Assembly: GCF_007559025.1 (NCBI RefSeq)
Contig: NZ_CP041765.1
Coordinates: 306,679-370,678 of the forward strand
Origin: Tomitella fengzijianii
GTDB taxonomy: Bacteria > Actinomycetota > Actinomycetes > Mycobacteriales > Mycobacteriaceae
DNA: 64,000 bases
Direction of reading: 5' to 3'
Shown here: positions 1 through 7,450 of the stretch, piece after piece
How positions within the stretch are numbered: position 1 is the stretch's first letter
How the letters are laid out: every line of letters begins with the position of its first letter
Notes under the pieces: model-generated
What the model was told of the DNA's origin: nothing
The model's input: the letters and a program-made list of their open reading frames with translations, nothing else
Databases searched by the model: none
Made by a program: the position numbers and the translations under genes

Positions 1-215
1 GTATCGGGTGGTGATGCCGCGTTGGGCCCGTACCGTTCTGGCACGTCGCGCCAGGGGCAGCCGACGCGGACACGGTGGCGTACCCCGTCGACCAGTTGGC
101 GCACCGGCTACACACGCGGTCGGCCCACACGCGCCGGTGCAGGTAGGAGCGGTTCGAGTACCTTCCACTGCGCGTCGTTCAGATCGTGACGGGCGGCAGC
201 ATTTACCGTGGACAT
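1..215 (-). pseudogene. IS5-type transposase N-terminal remnant
   Basis: Read on the minus strand from the ATG at 215-213, the translation has the DDE-transposase N-terminal (DUF4096-type) pattern: DAQWKVLEPLLP, then GRPR, QLVDGVRHRVR and PWRDVPERYGP, the classic start of IS5/IS4-like transposases. An in-frame TAG lies at 110-108, and after the PERYGP motif the sequence no longer follows the family. It is therefore interrupted, and may also be cut or rearranged at the window edge. No terminal inverted repeat could be assigned with confidence. It marks this end of the window as a place where mobile DNA has inserted. Confidence 0.8.
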
Positions 216-218
216 GAT

Positions 219-270
219 GCCTCCGGCAGTGTCGTTGTTGCTTTGACACCACCTGCGATACGCCGGAGGC
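219..270. repeat. 9-bp inverted repeat beside transposase remnant
   Basis: GCCTCCGGC (219-227) and GCCGGAGGC (262-270) form a perfect 9-bp inverted repeat separated by 34 bases. It sits just 5' of the transposase remnant. It could be part of an old insertion end or simply a stem-loop; no flanking target duplication was found. Confidence 0.4.
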
Positions 271-316
271 CTCACCTGTCACCAGCCGCCCCGCCGCTCA
301 CAGTCTTCACTGTTCG

Positions 317-485
317 CAACAGGCCCCGCAGTACGCGCCGCCGCAGCGGCCTCCGCCTCCTGCGCCGCCGCAGCGGCCTCCGGCCGACGACCTATCGCCG
401 CATCCAGCAGCTGCAGCAGCTGCACGAGTCGGGGGCGCTGACCGACGACGAGTTCGCCGCGGCGAAGGCCAAGCTCCTCGCTTGA
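317..485 (+). pseudogene. SHOCT-domain protein remnant
   Basis: The last ~28 codons before the TGA at 483-485 read IQQLQQLHESGALTDDEF followed by AAAKAKLLA, which is a SHOCT (short C-terminal) domain. The proline/glutamine-rich linker that usually precedes it (QQAPQYAPPQRPP...) is present at 317-~390 but in a different frame, so a one-base frameshift near 390-400 separates linker and domain. No N-terminal domain is visible. SHOCT tails occur on many actinobacterial membrane or oligomerising proteins; the parent gene cannot be identified. Lying next to a broken transposase, this is best read as a decayed gene end. Confidence 0.6.
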
Positions 486-803
486 CCGTAATGAGCGCGG
501 ACGCCGCACACCGGCGTAGCGCCGTTCGGGAGATCGGTGGTCTTCCGGCTGCTCGCTCGCGACTTCACCCTGAGTTCCGCACTCGGTCTTCGCTTCCCTG
601 CGCATGTCAAAGAGTTCAATTGCGAATGGACAATTCGTCGATGGCGGGTCGAATCAAATCGGTGAGCAAACTCTGCGAATGGTCTAGCGTGGGCGATAGG
701 GCGGGTCGTCGTGCGCCCCCCCGAATCGCGCATCCGACCCGTGGGGTCGTGGCCGTCTCCTGGAGGGGAGGCGCCGGTCGCGCGGACGCGAGAGGGAAAG
801 CAA
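486..803. other. Intergenic leader of the polysaccharide operon
   Basis: No convincing coding sequence here. The stretch at about 605-700 is notably more A+T-rich than its surroundings and precedes the operon starting at 804, so it probably holds the promoter. A purine-rich GAGAGGGAAAG lies just ahead of the ATG at 804 and serves as ribosome binding site. No clear operator was found. Confidence 0.4.
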
Positions 804-1997
804 ATGCGTACATTCGTCCTCGGCGGTGACGGGTTCTGCGGTTGGCCCACGGCACTGCACCTGTCGGCGCATGGCCATGACGTGACCATCGTCGACAGCC
901 TCGTCCGGCGACGCATCGACGAGGAGCTGGGCGTGCAGTCGCTCACCCCCATCCGTCCGCTCGCGGAGCGCGTCGAGGCGTGGCGCGAGGCGACGGGCCT
1001 GCGGATCGGGGTCGTCACCTGCGATCTCGCCATCGAACCCGACGCACTGGTGCGGCTGCTCACGGAGGGACGGCCGGACGCCGTCGTGCATCTCGCGGAG
1101 CAGCGCTCGGCGCCGCTGTCGATGAAGTCCCCGCACTACAAGCGCTTCACGGTGGATAACAACGTCCGGGCCACGCACAGTCTGCTGGCGGCGCTGGTGC
1201 AGACGGGCTCCGACGCACACCTGGTGCACCTGGGGTCGATGGGCGTCTACGGGTATGAGACGGTGCCGCTGGACCTGCCCGAGGGGTACCTCACCGTCAG
1301 CTACCCCGATGACAACGGCGTCGAACGCGCCCGGGAGATTCTTTATCCGACCCAGCCCGGGAGCGTCTACCACCTGACCAAGTCCCTCGATCAGCTGATG
1401 TTCCAGTTCTACGCCGCCAACGACGGGGTGCGGATCACCGACCTGCACCAGGGCATCGTGTGGGGCACCCAGACGGACGAGACAGCGCTCGACCATCGCC
1501 TGATCAATCGCTTTGACTACGACGGCGACTACGGCACGGTGCTGAACCGCTTCCTGGTGGAGGCGGCGGTGGGCCACCCGCTCACGGTGCACGGGTCGGG
1601 CGGGCAGACCCGCGCGTTCATCAACATCCGCGACAGCGTGCGGTGCATCCGCCTGGCGGTCGAGTCGGGCGACGAGGTCGCCGGCCGGGTGCGCGTGATG
1701 AACCAGGTCACCGAGACGCACTGTGTGTCCGATCTGGCGCGGATCGTGGCCGGGGCTTCCGGTGGCGTTGTCAGCAATGTCGCCAACCCGCGGCGCGAGG
1801 CCGACGCGAACACGCTCGGCGTGCGCAACGACCACCTGCTGGGTCTGGGCCTCGAGCCCACGCTGCTCGAGTCGGACCTGCTGGTCGAGTCGATCGAGGT
1901 CGCGCAGAAGTACGCCGACCGGGTCGACCCGCACCGGATCCCCTGCACGTCGTACTGGAACCGTGAGCGTGAGGCGATGGCGGGGGTGCCGTCGTGA
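804..1997 (+). CDS. UDP-sulfoquinovose synthase-like NAD-dependent epimerase/dehydratase
   Basis: A 397-residue extended SDR that follows the plant/cyanobacterial SQD1 family end to end: GGDGFCGW dinucleotide-binding loop at residues 7-14, VDSLVRR, EQRSAP (99-104), YHLTK catalytic Tyr189/Lys193, TDLHQGIVWG, and AAVGHPLTV...GGQTR. SQD1 enzymes add sulfite to a UDP-glucose-derived 4-keto intermediate, making UDP-sulfoquinovose. The SQD1 active-site Thr (LGTMG) is Ser145 here (LGSMG). The start at 804 is chosen over an in-frame codon at 711 because it has a purine-rich ribosome site and begins exactly at the Rossmann strand. It overlaps the next gene by GTGA, so the three genes 804-5751 are translationally coupled. 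Making UDP-sulfoquinovose itself is an inference; a different UDP-hexose product is possible. Confidence 0.85.
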   Translation: MRTFVLGGDGFCGWPTALHLSAHGHDVTIVDSLVRRRIDEELGVQSLTPIRPLAERVEAWREATGLRIGVVTCDLAIEPDALVRLLTEGRPDAVVHLAEQRSAPLSMKSPHYKRFTVDNNVRATHSLLAALVQTGSDAHLVHLGSMGVYGYETVPLDLPEGYLTVSYPDDNGVERAREILYPTQPGSVYHLTKSLDQLMFQFYAANDGVRITDLHQGIVWGTQTDETALDHRLINRFDYDGDYGTVLNRFLVEAAVGHPLTVHGSGGQTRAFINIRDSVRCIRLAVESGDEVAGRVRVMNQVTETHCVSDLARIVAGASGGVVSNVANPRREADANTLGVRNDHLLGLGLEPTLLESDLLVESIEVAQKYADRVDPHRIPCTSYWNREREAMAGVPS

Positions 1998-3913
1998 CAG
2001 AGGGCCCCGACGACCCAGAGCCCTCGGGCGACCCTGATCATTCGGACAGGCCACCGGAAGAGCAGGAGCCGCGCTACCACGCCGGCGAGAACGGCCGGCG
2101 GGTGCCGCGCTCGGCATGGCTGGTGCTGGGGGTCGCCGTGGTCGTGCTGGCGGCGTTCCTCATCGCCCGGCCGTACTGGTTCGGTGGCGACACGGACTCC
2201 CTGCACGTGCCCGCCGACCGCCACTACAGCAAGTCCCTCGCGGCGATGGGGTATCCTGACGGCATCCGGCTGAGCGACGACACGCCGACGGCCACGTTCA
2301 CGGCGACGCTGCCGGTCGACGCCGGGCCGGGGAAGACGCGGGTGCAGCTGCGCGGGTCGACCCAGGTGGCCGAGAACAGCACCGTGTTCCTCACCATCGC
2401 CGTCGACGGCACGCCGTTGCTGCGGCGCTCGCTCCCCACCGGCGTCAACGAACTGCGCGAGACGATCTCCGTCCCGGCGGGCGCCGTCGAAGACGGCCAG
2501 GTCCGCGTGCGGGCGTCGGTGGACGGAACGCTGCACGACGGCATCTGCATGCCCGACCATTCGGCCGGCATGCTGGTCACGCTGACTCCCGACACGCTCG
2601 TCGAGTCGGCCCTGGCACGGCCGGTGCGCACGGTTCGTGATGCCGTCGCCGTGTGGGACGAGGACATGACGATCGTGCTGGCCGACCACGGCGACGAGTG
2701 GCGCACCGCGGCCATGCAGCTCGGCGTCGCGCTGACGCAGCAGGGCCACGCCGTCTCCTACGCCGGCACGGTGCCCCGGTCCGGCGTGGGCGACGCGGTG
2801 ATCGTCGGGCCGCCGGGCGCCCTCGGCAGGCTCGGCTGGAATGGTCCCGGCGCGGGGGACGACGCGATCGTCGTCGGCACCGTCGGCGATACGGCCGTCG
2901 TCGCGATGGTCGCACCGCAGGCCGGGGCCATCGCGCGCCTGGTGACCACGCCCGCGCAAGCCTCCGCCGACGCGGTATCGAGCGACCCTCGCGCGGTGAC
3001 GAGCACGGGCATCGCGGACTTGGCCAACGGCGAGGTGGGGCTGGCGTCCCTCGGCGCCGACACGACCGAACAGCAGATCGCGATGGTCCGCCGGTGGCGG
3101 GTCTCCTATTCCACTGCCGACCTGCCGGGTGGGCGGGCACCCGACGCCCTTCGGGTCGCGATCCAGCTGCCCGCGTCACCGCCCGACCTGACCTGGGTGA
3201 TGAACATCCAGCTCAACGGCAAGTTCATCGACAGCCGCACGCTCGAGCACACCGCCGATCCGGTCTCCATCGACCTGCCGGTGGCGGAGCAGCGCCTGTC
3301 CAACAGCCTCGTGATCGAAGTGCAGCGCGACCGCGACCTCGCCGGGTGCGATGTGCGCGTCACCGGCTACCCGATCCAGCTCCTCGACACGTCGTCGCTC
3401 GTCATGGGCGATTCCGCCGCGGCCGGCTTAGCGGGCGTCCCGGCCGCGCTGGCATCCGGATTCGCCGTGTACGTGCCCGACACCGAACCCGAGCAGACCG
3501 ACGCGCTGCTCACCGCGGCCGTACCCACACTCGCGGCGTTCACGCCGGCGATGTACACGCCCGACGTCCACTGGGGCGCCGCCCCTGCCCCGGACCGGCC
3601 GTTCGTGCTGCTCGGTGCCGCGCGGGACGTCGGCACCCTCGCCCATGTGCAGGATGGGCGCCTGGTCGCGGGGGCCGGGGAGGCCGCGCTCGACGTGACA
3701 TCGTTCGCCGCGGGCGTGCTCACGCAGTGCGCCACCGGTCCCGCCGGCGCTGCGGGGCTCGCCGTCCAGACGGTCGGCGAACCCGGCAGGTTGCCGCTGC
3801 CCGATTTCGGCCGGGAATGCGCCCAGGTGGCCGTCACTGGTGGGGCCTTCGCCCTCGACCGATCCGGCGCGGTGGTCGGCACCGGCACACCCCGGACGGC
3901 GGCACCGCGGTGA
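1994..3913 (+). CDS. BcsB-like exported polysaccharide synthase subunit
   Basis: 639 residues, GTG start overlapping the previous stop (GTGA). An acidic cytoplasmic tail (1-37) is followed by one membrane segment (~41-58), then a large extracellular beta-rich part resembling the cellulose synthase regulatory subunit BcsB, with two repeated carbohydrate-binding-like segments (LPVDAGPGKTRVQLRGS and LPASPPDLTWVMNIQLNGK). In cellulose synthases BcsB sits outside the membrane and guides the growing chain from BcsA. Here the membrane anchor is at the N terminus; no C-terminal BcsB helix is evident. The next gene is a BcsA-like glycosyltransferase, which fits a synthase complex. The match is by overall pattern, so the exact polymer is unknown. 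Confidence 0.65.
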   Translation: MTEGPDDPEPSGDPDHSDRPPEEQEPRYHAGENGRRVPRSAWLVLGVAVVVLAAFLIARPYWFGGDTDSLHVPADRHYSKSLAAMGYPDGIRLSDDTPTATFTATLPVDAGPGKTRVQLRGSTQVAENSTVFLTIAVDGTPLLRRSLPTGVNELRETISVPAGAVEDGQVRVRASVDGTLHDGICMPDHSAGMLVTLTPDTLVESALARPVRTVRDAVAVWDEDMTIVLADHGDEWRTAAMQLGVALTQQGHAVSYAGTVPRSGVGDAVIVGPPGALGRLGWNGPGAGDDAIVVGTVGDTAVVAMVAPQAGAIARLVTTPAQASADAVSSDPRAVTSTGIADLANGEVGLASLGADTTEQQIAMVRRWRVSYSTADLPGGRAPDALRVAIQLPASPPDLTWVMNIQLNGKFIDSRTLEHTADPVSIDLPVAEQRLSNSLVIEVQRDRDLAGCDVRVTGYPIQLLDTSSLVMGDSAAAGLAGVPAALASGFAVYVPDTEPEQTDALLTAAVPTLAAFTPAMYTPDVHWGAAPAPDRPFVLLGAARDVGTLAHVQDGRLVAGAGEAALDVTSFAAGVLTQCATGPAGAAGLAVQTVGEPGRLPLPDFGRECAQVAVTGGAFALDRSGAVVGTGTPRTAAPR

Positions 3914-5751
3914 CCAGTGCACCGCATATCGCCCGGCACCGCGCAGACGCCGCCGTCCCCGTGCCGGTCGACCAGCACTTCCGCTCGGTCGACAGTGCGC
4001 CCGCCGGCATCTCGGTGGACCGTCCGGCCAGCGCGTCCAACGGCTTCCTGCTGGCGTTCGCGGGACTCTCCCTGCTCGCGCTGCTGGTCACCATGATGAC
4101 TGCCCACAACGGCATCACGGGGCTCTACCCACTGGTCCTGCTCCCGGACAGCCGCGGCAACGGCGGACTGCCCACCCGGGTCTTCGTCGTCGTGTTCTTC
4201 GTGACCTACGCCGCCTACGCCTACACCAACATCTGGCGGCGGATCGCGCTGGGCGCTGCGATGCTGGCCAGGTTCGCGGCGGTGTGCGTGGCGATCGACC
4301 TGATCGGCTGGAGCCTGGCCAGGGCCGACGTGGCGAGCCTGCCGGTGGGGTTCCAGGCCGCGTCGTCGGCCGTCATCGCGCTCGCGGTCTTCCCGTACAC
4401 CATCCTGCGCCAGGCCGCGTTGCCCGACCGCTCCGGCAGGGCGCTCCGACCGCGCGTGCCGGCCCGGGCATACGTCGTGCTGGCGGTGAGCATCCTCATC
4501 GCCGCGGTGGTCGCGATCGCGGTGGCGCGCGTGTTCTTCGAGACGGTGTTCGATCTCAAGCGGATCGCCCTGCTCGGCGGACTGGGTCCGGGCATCTTCC
4601 TGGTGCAGCAGGTGTTCGCCGTACTGACGGCCTCGGCGGGATGGGTGCGCCTGCGGCGCTCGCGCCGGGCGGTGTTCGCTCCACCGCTCGCCGTGCTGGT
4701 CCCCGCGCACAACGAGGCGCACGGCATCGCGGCGACCATCTGCGCAGTGGACCGTGCCGCCCTCAGCTACCCCGGCCTGATCCACCTCTGCGTCGTGGAC
4801 AACGCGTCCGCCGACGCGACCACCGCCGTCGCGGAGCGGGCCATCATCAGTTGCACCAACATCACCGGCGAGGTGCTCCAGTGCCCTACGCCGGGCAAGG
4901 CGTACGCGCTGAACATGGGGCTCGGGCATCTGCAGCAGGATTTCGTGGTGCGCATCGACGCGGACACGGTGATCGGCGAGGGCTGCCTGAAGACGGCGAT
5001 GAGCCACTTCGCCGACCCGCGCGTCGGATCGGTCGGAGGCATGCCGTTGCCCGCCGAGGAGAAGACGTGGATCGACAAAGTCCGGCTGGTCGAGGTGTAC
5101 CTGCGGCACGGCTTGTACCAGTACTCGTTGATGGGCTACCAGGGGGTGCTGGGTGTGCCCGGCATGTTCGCGATCTATCGGCGCAGCGTGGTGCTGGAGG
5201 TGGGCGGCATCGTAGAGGGCATGAACGGCGAAGACACCGACATCTGCCTGCGGCTCGACAGCGCCGGCTACCACACGGTGGCCGACCCGCAGGCCGTCTA
5301 CTACAGCGAGACGCCGGCATCGTTCGCGCACCTGCGCGAACAGCGCACCCGCTGGTTCCGCAGCATCTACCACATCGTCGCGCACAACCGCGGCACGCTC
5401 CTGCATCCCCGGTCGATGACGGGCATGTTCGTCATGCCGTTCCAGCTGGGCAACGCCGCCCGGCGGGCGATGCACGTGCCGATCCTCATCTTCGCCGGGC
5501 TCGCTGTGATCGGATTCCAGTCGGTGTATTCCGGTCTGCGCTGGCAGCCCGAGGTCGCCACCGTCCTAGGCATGCCCCTGCTGATGACGGTGTTCGCGTG
5601 CCTGCTGTACCGCCCCAGCGCGCTGCGGTACGTGCCCGCCTACGTGTGGTTCCGGCTGGTGCGCAATTACTTCACGCTGGGCTCCGTGCTGAGCCTGCGG
5701 TTCCCTCCGCTGCACCCCGGGCGACCTCGCGCTCTCACCCCCCACGGGTGA
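3910..5751 (+). CDS. membrane family-2 glycosyltransferase, BcsA/hyaluronan-synthase type
   Basis: 613 residues, GTG start in a GTGA overlap with the BcsB-like gene. Several hydrophobic helices in residues ~45-260, then a GT2 catalytic domain: VPAHNE, Asp297 (VVDNAS), DAD at 350-352, Glu441-Asp442 (GEDTDICLRL) and QRTRW at 478-482, the full D/DxD/ED/QxxRW set of processive beta-glycosyltransferases. More membrane helices follow (~510-590). No PilZ domain is present, unlike c-di-GMP-activated BcsA. With the two upstream genes it likely polymerises and exports a UDP-sugar-derived polymer across the membrane. Confidence 0.85.
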   Translation: MTSAPHIARHRADAAVPVPVDQHFRSVDSAPAGISVDRPASASNGFLLAFAGLSLLALLVTMMTAHNGITGLYPLVLLPDSRGNGGLPTRVFVVVFFVTYAAYAYTNIWRRIALGAAMLARFAAVCVAIDLIGWSLARADVASLPVGFQAASSAVIALAVFPYTILRQAALPDRSGRALRPRVPARAYVVLAVSILIAAVVAIAVARVFFETVFDLKRIALLGGLGPGIFLVQQVFAVLTASAGWVRLRRSRRAVFAPPLAVLVPAHNEAHGIAATICAVDRAALSYPGLIHLCVVDNASADATTAVAERAIISCTNITGEVLQCPTPGKAYALNMGLGHLQQDFVVRIDADTVIGEGCLKTAMSHFADPRVGSVGGMPLPAEEKTWIDKVRLVEVYLRHGLYQYSLMGYQGVLGVPGMFAIYRRSVVLEVGGIVEGMNGEDTDICLRLDSAGYHTVADPQAVYYSETPASFAHLREQRTRWFRSIYHIVAHNRGTLLHPRSMTGMFVMPFQLGNAARRAMHVPILIFAGLAVIGFQSVYSGLRWQPEVATVLGMPLLMTVFACLLYRPSALRYVPAYVWFRLVRNYFTLGSVLSLRFPPLHPGRPRALTPHG

Positions 5752-5809
5752 TTCGGCGCTGATCGGGGACCCGCCGGCCGCCTGCTTGTGGCCCCGGCGC
5801 ACTGCTGTG

Positions 5810-6250
5810 CGATGGGGCGGTTTTCCTGCGAATTCACGGCACCGACGACGTGCGCGACGAAGGCGAGCTGGCGGCGCTGTTCGAGGTGGGCCACGAGCGC
5901 ACCTGCGGACAAAATCCGGCCTTCGCCTTCCGGTTGCTCAACGACCTCGCCCTGCGAGCACTGCCCACCTCGATCAACGACCCGTACACGGCGATCCAGG
6001 CGATCGCGAGATCGAATCGCTGCTGAGCGTGCTGCTGGACCGCGATCTCGGCATCGGCGTGCTCCAGGACGACGACCTGACGACGCGGCTCGTGTACACC
6101 CCGCCCACCTGGGACGACCACCTGCTCGAGGCGGCACCGCCGGCGCGCCGCGCGCCGATCGAGCGGCGTCGTGCGGAACTGGCGCGGATGGAGCAGGCCT
6201 GGTTCGGCCGTCCGTGGCCGCCCATCGCCGCGCCCGGCCCGCAGCGGTAG
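5810..6250 (+). pseudogene. DUF2254 membrane protein, C-terminal remnant
   Basis: From ~5810 the third-frame translation reads ...LRIHGTDDVRDEGELAAL, then NPAFAFRLLNDLALRALPTS and INDPYTAIQAI, the signature of the soluble C-terminal part of DUF2254 membrane proteins. That frame stops at TGA 6024-6026, but homology continues in another frame (EIESLLSVLLDRDLGIGVL to the TAG at 6248-6250). Restoring one base at ~6001-6008 joins them. The N-terminal membrane half is absent. A 5'-truncated, frameshifted relic directly behind the polysaccharide operon. Confidence 0.65.
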
Positions 6251-6251
6251 G

Positions 6252-6749
6252 TCAGTGGACGTCGGTGACCGCCGCGTCGCTGAGCGGGCGCGTGATCGTC
6301 CACAGGATCCTCGACCGGCATGCCGACATCTTCCATTCGCCGTCTTCGACCGCGTACTCGTCGTCGTACTCGATGGCGCTCACCGATTCGGTCCCGGCCC
6401 GCCTGTCGACCTGCCGGAAGCGCAGCGTCCACTGCCCGGTGGCGGAGTCCGGCCCGGTGAGCCGGATATCCGGATGCAATCCGTGATGCATGTCCAGCAC
6501 CACGTACGCCTCGTCCACCTTCTCGAGTGCGATGGTCCGGTAGACGGCGGCGATGCCGTCGGCGTCCTCGAAACGCCCGAGCGGCCCGTAGTCGATCACT
6601 GCGCCCTTTGCGATGAACGCCGCGCGGAACCCTTCGGGGTCCTTGGCGTCGCAGGCGCGCAGGTAACGGTGCTTCAACGCGACGATCGCGTCGCGGGCCT
6701 CGAGCTTCGCGACCCGCTCCTCGAGCGCCCGCAGGCGGTCTTCCGTCAT
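6252..6749 (-). CDS. NTF2/SnoaL-like protein
   Basis: 165 residues; an N-terminal coiled stretch (RLRALEERVAKLEARDAIV) leads into a SnoaL/NTF2-like alpha+beta cone (LKHRYLRACDAKDPEGFRAAF, then W/F-rich strands ending in GEWKMSACRSRILW). Such proteins are small isomerases, cyclases or hydratases of polyketide, steroid or aromatic pathways; this subfamily (SnoaL_4-like) is often found beside catabolic dehydrogenases and its reaction is usually unknown. AAAGGA precedes the ATG at the right distance. It is separated from the FAD gene at 7451 by gene debris. Substrate unknown. Confidence 0.75.
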   Translation of the reverse strand: MTEDRLRALEERVAKLEARDAIVALKHRYLRACDAKDPEGFRAAFIAKGAVIDYGPLGRFEDADGIAAVYRTIALEKVDEAYVVLDMHHGLHPDIRLTGPDSATGQWTLRFRQVDRRAGTESVSAIEYDDEYAVEDGEWKMSACRSRILWTITRPLSDAAVTDVH

Positions 6750-6832
6750 GCCACGTCCTTTCGGTGTCAGTACCGGGCCCCGGGTTCCTTCCGTCGCTAC
6801 GCCCCGGCGGTCCGGTCAGTGCATGGCCAGTT

Positions 6833-7083
6833 TCATGCGCCGATGCTCCTCGGCGGAAACGTCCGTGCCTGGTCCTTCAGCGTCGACGTCCGGGGGTCCA
6901 CCCGCACACTGTGTAGCACGCCGGTGAAGTCGAAGGGGCCGCACTGCGCGTAGTCGTCCGAGACGGGGCTGCCTCTGTTCACGCCCGCGTCGAACTGCTC
7001 GTTCAGGCTGAACGCACCGGGAGTGGTGCGTTCGATACGGGCGGAGCCCATGGTCTCGCCGTCGATGGGCAGCGTCACGGTGC
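6833..7083 (-). pseudogene. arylsulfatase C-terminal remnant
   Basis: Minus-strand translation ending at the TGA beside 6833 reads GTVTLPIDGETMGSARIERT, then FSLNEQFDAGVNRGSPVSDD and PFDFTGVLHSVRVD, the C-terminal domain of class I sulfatases (the part with the 'fD.G.d.G.pVs..Y' pattern). The catalytic CxPSR region and all of the N-terminal ~450 residues are missing. Homology ends abruptly at ~7083-7088, where a solute-binding-protein remnant on the other strand begins, so this is a rearrangement scar rather than a start of a short gene. Confidence 0.65.
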
Positions 7084-7087
7084 CGCA

Positions 7088-7375
7088 GTGCCGTACCTGC
7101 CGCTGTTCAAGGCGTTCGACAGCGAGTCGTCGAACAACATGGGCGGCTTCGCGGACGGTCAGGTGGACGCGATCCTCGCGGAGCTCGGCGCGGCGCCCGA
7201 CGCGGAAGCGCAGCGCGCCGCGATCGACAAGCTGCAGAAGCGGTTCAACGAGACGGCGCCGCTGGTGAACTTCGGGGCGCGGCCGAACATGCTCGCCTGG
7301 AACCCCGCGGTGCAGGACATCAAGTACAGCTACAGCGGCATCATGCTCTTCGACGACGCGTGGCTGAACCGCTGA
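7088..7375 (+). pseudogene. ABC transporter solute-binding protein (family 5) C-terminal remnant
   Basis: 95 codons whose translation (LFKAFDSESSNNMGGFADGQ, VDAILAELGAA, LQKRFNETAPLVNFG, WNPAVQDIKYSYSGIMLFDDAW) matches the last ~95 residues of peptide/nickel-type (SBP_bac_5) binding proteins. The other ~400 residues, including the lipoprotein signal, are missing, and upstream sequence belongs to an arylsulfatase remnant on the opposite strand. Probably non-functional. Confidence 0.65.
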
Positions 7376-7450
7376 CCCGGCCGGCGGCGCGGCTCCCGGT
7401 CGCCGGGAAGAGGTGTTCCCGGCGGGACGTGGCTGGGTGACTCTAGGGTC

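Noticed and set aside
2653-3909. N-terminal extension of the glycosyltransferase frame
   Set aside because: The stretch overlaps the BcsB-like gene and translates to Arg-rich sequence; the GTG at 3910 in the GTGA overlap is the natural start.
7444-7449. TAGGGT as a leaderless -10 for the flavoprotein at 7451
   Set aside because: Only one base separates it from the ATG, which does not fit the 6-7 base spacing of the other examples.
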